The notes beneath the pieces were generated by a model, which saw only the letters and a list, made by a program, of their open reading frames with translations, searched no databases and was not told the DNA's origin. From the NCBI RefSeq assembly GCF_003991355.1, contig NZ_RCSU01000009.1, forward strand, positions 186,001-250,000: DNA of 64,000 bases, read 5' to 3'. Source of the stretch: Pseudoflavitalea rhizosphaerae (GTDB lineage: Bacteria > Bacteroidota > Bacteroidia > Chitinophagales > Chitinophagaceae). How positions within the stretch are numbered: position 1 is the first letter of the stretch; each line of letters starts with the position of its first letter. Both the position numbers and the translations under genes were made by a program. Positions 59,941 to 64,000 of the stretch are shown here, one piece after another.

Positions 59941-60978
59941 ATGCAATTAAGATACTACACTTACGATCTGATCAGGAAAGATCCTTTCACTATATCAGGA
60001 CATACCACTACTGCCGCCACCGTTGTATTTACAGAGCTGGAACATGAAGGTATGATTGGCCGTGGCGAAGCATCGCCCGGACATTATCTCCCGGAAAATG
60101 CAGGCACCATCACTTCCTTTCTTTCTTCGCTTAAACTCGATCAATTCAATCATCCCTTTCAAATTGATGAGATCCTGGATTATGCAGACAGTACAGCTCC
60201 CGGTAACACTGCAGCGAAAGCAGCGCTGGATATGGCCCTGCATGACCTGGCCGGCAAACTCTGCCAAAAGCCATGCTATCAGTTCTTCCATGTCAATGCT
60301 TCAAAAATGCCACTGACCTCCTATACAATTGGGATCGATCATCCGGATAAGATCCGCGAGAAAGTAAGACAGGCTACGGATTTCAGGATCATCAAAGTAA
60401 AACTCGGTTCAGATAATGATCCGGCCATCATCGATGCCGTAAGGGCAGAAACCGATAAACCCATAACTGTAGATGCCAACCAGGGATGGACAGACCGCCA
60501 GCTGGCGCTGGATATGATCGGCTGGCTGCATGAACAAAATGTATTGTTCGTTGAACAACCCATGCCTGCTTCCGACCCGGATGGTAATGCCTGGGTTACA
60601 GCTCACAGCCCGCTGCCCGTGATCGCAGATGAAGCAGTGCTCCGCCTTCCGGATGTTAAGAATGCACTGCATGTTTATCATGGCATAAATATCAAGCTGG
60701 TGAAATGTTCGGGTATGCGGGAGGGTTATGAAATGATCAGGCAGGCACAATCCCTCGGTCTCAAAACAATGATCGGCTGCATGGGCGAATCCTCCAATGC
60801 CATCATGGCTGCGGCAGCACTGGCGCCGCTCTGCGACTGGGTGGACCTGGACAGTCCCTGGCTCATCGCCAACAATCCTTATAAAGATCCTGCATTGGAG
60901 GAAGGCAGGATACTGCTGAACAACAAGTCCGGATTAGGTCTTGAAAAAAGAAGCATTCATTCAAAAAAGGCCGTATGA
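59941..60978 (+). CDS. Enolase-superfamily epimerase (dipeptide epimerase-like)
   Basis: 345 residues, muconate-lactonising type. An N-terminal capping domain is followed by a barrel with the acid/base pair K152-V-K154 and K255, and metal ligands D178 (VDANQGW), E205 (VEQP) and D230 (IADE). A DLDSP motif near residue 302 provides Asp for the substrate ammonium, as in L-Ala-D/L-Glu epimerases. It could epimerise a murein dipeptide. It is followed by DUF819 with a 4-base overlap and shares the operon with mannonate dehydratase, so a sugar-acid role is a possible alternative. Confidence 0.87.
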   Translation: MQLRYYTYDLIRKDPFTISGHTTTAATVVFTELEHEGMIGRGEASPGHYLPENAGTITSFLSSLKLDQFNHPFQIDEILDYADSTAPGNTAAKAALDMALHDLAGKLCQKPCYQFFHVNASKMPLTSYTIGIDHPDKIREKVRQATDFRIIKVKLGSDNDPAIIDAVRAETDKPITVDANQGWTDRQLALDMIGWLHEQNVLFVEQPMPASDPDGNAWVTAHSPLPVIADEAVLRLPDVKNALHVYHGINIKLVKCSGMREGYEMIRQAQSLGLKTMIGCMGESSNAIMAAAALAPLCDWVDLDSPWLIANNPYKDPALEEGRILLNNKSGLGLEKRSIHSKKAV

Positions 60979-62231
60979 TATTTTTAAAAGCACAATCTTC
61001 CCTGGTCTCGAATGATGTAGCCACTTTCGGTATCCTCATCACTTTGCTGGCCCTCATCTTCACGTCAGCGCAAAGCAAACATCCTGCACTCAGGAAATTG
61101 TACACGATCTTTCCGCCGCTCCTGCTTTGCTATTTTATTCCATCACTGCTCACCAGTTTTCATATCATTTCTATAGACAATACTGATCTGTACAAGATCT
61201 CCTCCCGCTACCTGCTGCCAGCCAGTCTTGTATTGTTCACCATTGGCGTGGATTTCAAAGAGCTCTGGAAACTCAGGCACCAGGCAGGACTGATGTTCCT
61301 TACCGGTGCTGTTGGTGTTATTATTGGCGGGCCGGTTGCCATGCTTATCGTTTCGTCATTTTCTCCTGAAACCGTTGGTGGTGAAGGCGCTAATGCCACC
61401 TGGCGCGGACTGGCTACTGTTTCCGGCAGCTGGATCGGAGGCACCGCCAACATGACTGCACTCTATGAAGTGTTCAAACCCGGTCCTGCCCTCTACTCTT
61501 CCATGGTGATGCTGGATGTAGTGATCACCAGTTCCTGGATGGCCATACTGCTCTATGGCGCCGGCCTCACCCAAAAGATCGACAGGCTCCTGAAAGCCGA
61601 TGTGAGCACAGTGGAAAAACTGAAAGTCAAAGTGGAATCCTATCAACAGGGTTTGCTGCGCATCCCCACCTTGAATGATCTTTTGCTGATCCTTGGCATC
61701 GCTTTCGGTGTTACCGGCTTTGCGTACCTGGTGGCGGAAAATATCGTTCCCATCATCAGCAGGAAAGCGCCATACCTGGAAAAACTGAGTCTCACTTCTG
61801 TTTTTTTCTGGGTAGTGATCATCTCCACGCTTATTGGATCCATCCTATCGTTTACCAACATACGAAAACTTGAAGGCGCCGGCGCTTCACGTATCGGAAA
61901 TATCTTCCTGTACTTGCTTATTGCCGCCATCGGTATGCAGATGGACCTGCTGGCCATCTTCAAAAGTCCGGGTGTGTTGGTGGTGGGCGCTATCTGGCTG
62001 CTGATCCATATCCTGCTGCTTTTACTCGTAGCCAGGCTGATGAAGATCCCATTCTTTTTCCTTGCAGTCAGCAGTGAAGCATGCCTGGGAGGCGCGGCGC
62101 AGTCGTCCGCAGTAGCAGCCGCTTTCCACCCTGCACTCGCACCAGTAGGTGTACTGCTGGCCATTTTCGGATACGTGTTCGGGAATTATGGCGGCTATCT
62201 CTGCGGGCTTTTGCTGCAATGGGTAGCCTGA
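60975..62231 (+). CDS. DUF819-family membrane protein
   Basis: 418 residues with about 10-12 hydrophobic segments. It shows GGTANMTALYEVF and GVDFKELWKLRHQAGLMFLTGAVGVIIGGPVAML, typical of DUF819, and a C-terminal symmetrical SSEACLGGAAQSSAVAAAFHPALAPVGVLLAIFGYVFGNYGGYL. DUF819 proteins are inner-membrane carriers of unknown substrate. It overlaps the preceding epimerase gene by 4 bases and lies 24 bases before the second epimerase, so it is likely the uptake system for the epimerases' substrate. Confidence 0.9.
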   Translation: MIFLKAQSSLVSNDVATFGILITLLALIFTSAQSKHPALRKLYTIFPPLLLCYFIPSLLTSFHIISIDNTDLYKISSRYLLPASLVLFTIGVDFKELWKLRHQAGLMFLTGAVGVIIGGPVAMLIVSSFSPETVGGEGANATWRGLATVSGSWIGGTANMTALYEVFKPGPALYSSMVMLDVVITSSWMAILLYGAGLTQKIDRLLKADVSTVEKLKVKVESYQQGLLRIPTLNDLLLILGIAFGVTGFAYLVAENIVPIISRKAPYLEKLSLTSVFFWVVIISTLIGSILSFTNIRKLEGAGASRIGNIFLYLLIAAIGMQMDLLAIFKSPGVLVVGAIWLLIHILLLLLVARLMKIPFFFLAVSSEACLGGAAQSSAVAAAFHPALAPVGVLLAIFGYVFGNYGGYLCGLLLQWVA

Positions 62232-62255
62232 GTCCCGACAAAAAAATATACAACT

Positions 62256-63353
62256 ATGAAGATTACGCAAATCGACATTTATCGTTTCAACATTCCCATG
62301 GAGCCTTTCACTATTGCCACAGGCACCATGGATTGCTCGCGCAATATGTTGCTGAGAGTACATACGAATAGCGGCGTCACAGGCATTGGAGAATGCTCTC
62401 CCTTTCCATTCATTGTTGGCGAAACGCAGGACACCTGTATAGCCATGGCCCGCGATTTCGCCAATGTATGGAAAGAAAAAGATCCGCTCGATATCCCTGC
62501 CAGGATGCAGGAGCTGCACCGCTGCGCCGCAGGCAATTACACGGCCAAGAGCGCTTTCGATATGGCCCTCTATGATATTGCATCAAAAGTCGCCAATCAA
62601 CCCTTGTACAAATTCCTGGGTGGCGAAGAAAGAACGGTTGAAACCGATATCACTATCGGTATCGACACAGCGGATAAAATGGCCGCACAGGCCCGCGAAT
62701 TCAAAGCTGCCGGCGCCACCATGATCAAAGTGAAGCTCGGCAAACAACCCGCAGAGGACCTGGACAGGATCCGCAGCATCCGGCATGCAGTAGGAGAAAA
62801 GATCGCACTGCGTGTGGATGCCAACCAGGGCTGGACCTTCGATGAAGCTTCGCAGATGCTGAACTGGCTGGGCGAAATGAAAGTACAGTTCTGCGAACAA
62901 CCGATGCGCACCTGGTACAATGATCTGTTACCTGCATTACGTGAGCAATCGCCCATTCCCATCATGGCTGATGAAAGTTGCTACACGCATCACGATGCCC
63001 GCCAGCAACTGAATTCAGGTTCCGCAGATTATCTCAATATCAAACTTGCGAAAGCCGGCGGACTGCTGGAAGCCATGAAGATCCACGAGGTAGCGCAAAA
63101 CGCAGGCGCAGCCTGTATGATAGGCGGCATGCTGGAAAGCAGGATCGGAGTTACCGCCAATCTTCATCTCGCCTATGCATGTCCGGGTATCAGCTTCTTC
63201 GATCTCGACTCAGCCATGACTGGCCAGCTGATAGATCCCGTACAGGACGGCGTTATCTACGATGGCTTCTTTTTGTCGGCCCCCGACCTGCCCGGCATCG
63301 GTGTAAGTGTTGATCCCGCCTTCCTTCATCAATGCGAATCAATTACAGTCTGA
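62256..63353 (+). CDS. Second enolase-superfamily epimerase (DgcA-like)
   Basis: 365 residues. Acid/base and ligand residues are all present: K158-V-K160 in MIKVKLG, D188 in RVDANQGW, E214 in CEQP, D239 in ADES and K266 in NIKLAKAGG, with a late DLDSAM motif. It can be an L-Ala-D/L-Glu epimerase, or the N-acetyl-D-glutamate racemase (DgcA) that partners DUF1611 (DgcN). The gene right behind it is a DUF1611 member, which favours the second. It is not a duplicate of the first epimerase beyond the shared fold. Confidence 0.87.
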   Translation: MKITQIDIYRFNIPMEPFTIATGTMDCSRNMLLRVHTNSGVTGIGECSPFPFIVGETQDTCIAMARDFANVWKEKDPLDIPARMQELHRCAAGNYTAKSAFDMALYDIASKVANQPLYKFLGGEERTVETDITIGIDTADKMAAQAREFKAAGATMIKVKLGKQPAEDLDRIRSIRHAVGEKIALRVDANQGWTFDEASQMLNWLGEMKVQFCEQPMRTWYNDLLPALREQSPIPIMADESCYTHHDARQQLNSGSADYLNIKLAKAGGLLEAMKIHEVAQNAGAACMIGGMLESRIGVTANLHLAYACPGISFFDLDSAMTGQLIDPVQDGVIYDGFFLSAPDLPGIGVSVDPAFLHQCESITV

Positions 63354-63400
63354 TTGCAGCTTCAGCATTATATCATCGCTAATCAAAAAATTAATTGCAT

Positions 63401-64000
63401 ATGAAACAAAACGCCATCGTACTGACCAATGGCATGCTTGAAGACGGTAGCGCCAAAACTGCGCATGGGCTTATCCGTGGGTCTGACCGGTTCACCTTAT
63501 TGGGCGTGATCGATCATGAACATGCCGGTAAAGATGCCGGTGAAGTGCTGGATGGAGAACACAGAAATATACCTGTGTGGCCTGAGCTCAAAGCAGCACT
63601 GGCCCAACCGCTGAAGATAGATGTCTGTATTGTTGGCATCGCGCCAGTTGGCGGTAAACTGCCAGCAGAACTCAAACACATTTTGGAAGAATGCATCCGC
63701 AATGGCATCTCCATCATCAGCGGACTGCATGATTTCATTTCCGATATGGAAGACATAGCGCTGCTCGCCAATCGCTACCATGTAACCATCACCGATGTAC
63801 GAAAACCTAAAAACAGGAATGAACTCCATTTCTGGAACGGGAAGATCTTTGAAGTACAATGTCCCATTATTGCTGTATTGGGAATGGAAACCAACCTGGG
63901 TAAGCGCACCACCACCAGGCTGTTGACAGAAGCCTGCAGACGGGAAGGCCTGAACGCACAAATGATCTTTACCGGGCAAACCGGATGGATGCAGGATGGC
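63401..64000 (+). CDS. DUF1611 (DgcN-like) P-loop protein, cut by window end
   Basis: The first 200 residues are in the window, and the gene continues to the right. An N-terminal Rossmann-like part (about 5-150) with IRGSDRFTLLGVIDHEHAGKDAGEVLDGE is followed by a Walker A-like P-loop GMETNLGKRTTT (G161-K168-T170). DUF1611 members include D-glutamate N-acetyltransferase (DgcN). Together with the enolase-type gene upstream, with a 47-base gap, this suggests conversion of D-glutamate through N-acetyl-D- and N-acetyl-L-glutamate. Confidence 0.85.
   Translation, partial: MKQNAIVLTNGMLEDGSAKTAHGLIRGSDRFTLLGVIDHEHAGKDAGEVLDGEHRNIPVWPELKAALAQPLKIDVCIVGIAPVGGKLPAELKHILEECIRNGISIISGLHDFISDMEDIALLANRYHVTITDVRKPKNRNELHFWNGKIFEVQCPIIAVLGMETNLGKRTTTRLLTEACRREGLNAQMIFTGQTGWMQDG

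Noticed and set aside
1-64000. tRNA or rRNA genes
   Set aside because: Reading both strands for T-loop and rRNA-like stretches found no convincing candidate.

Overview
The window looks like a chromosomal segment of a Bacteroidota bacterium, most likely family Chitinophagaceae. The reasons are SusC/SusD outer-membrane genes, TonB-dependent receptors, many Sec and lipoprotein signals, DUF1573 and GldL-like proteins, a fused alpha/beta E1 ketoacid dehydrogenase, starts without clear Shine-Dalgarno sequences, and -7 boxes of the TAnnTTTG type with occasional TTTG boxes 19 nt upstream. No rRNA, tRNA, CRISPR array, prophage or intact insertion sequence was seen.

Region 1 (1-36 kb) is mostly core and housekeeping. 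It holds a TPP riboswitch in front of a TonB-dependent receptor, rhodanese, PASTA protein and Ddl, a ferredoxin divergent from an acyl-CoA reductase-like gene, HtrA, a GH13 amylase divergent from IspH, AccB/AccC, EF-P with an atypical tip loop, a BlaI/M56 pair with two perfect operator dyads, malate dehydrogenase, a transporter operon (DAACS, DedA, MFS, glycosyltransferase 9), an APC permease, YebC, the E1 fusion with a TRIC-type channel, two DUF1573 proteins and an aminotransferase. Two decayed or foreign patches interrupt it: a gene-free stretch at 19.7-20.4 kb followed by a YCII/VOC pair and a sigma-factor pseudogene, and an AT-rich patch at 28.9-30.6 kb with a winged-helix/nucleotidyltransferase pair.

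Region 2 (36.6-52.6 kb, minus strand) is a polysaccharide-utilisation-like locus: SusC, SusD, two surface lipoproteins, a serine hydrolase, a metallophosphoesterase, a sodium:solute symporter, L-fucose isomerase, a DUF6786 lipoprotein and a LacI regulator. No glycoside hydrolase is encoded here. Three copies of an 18-bp LacI-type palindrome (TGCTTAAACGTTTAAGCA-like) lie before the DUF6786-fucI side, before lacI itself, and before the ribulokinase gene on the other strand, so both flanking units look like one regulon.

Region 3 (52.6-64 kb, plus strand) carries ribulokinase and an SDR, an AraC regulator on the minus strand, and then a long operon: RraA-like aldolase, SDR, hexuronate-type MFS transporter, mannonate dehydratase-like UxuA, enolase-superfamily epimerase, DUF819 permease, a second epimerase and a DUF1611 protein cut off by the window end. 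FucI plus ribulokinase without an aldolase suggests a D-arabinose/D-ribulose route. The epimerase-DUF1611 end suggests catabolism of D-glutamate or murein dipeptides.

The most unusual feature is a family of five long nested palindromes of 88-125 bp, at about 3.43, 13.0, 21.6, 36.5 and 50.0 kb. Four of the five lie between convergent genes. Their arms co-vary, one copy is a clean deletion derivative, and two have flanks that extend the stem with copy-specific sequence.
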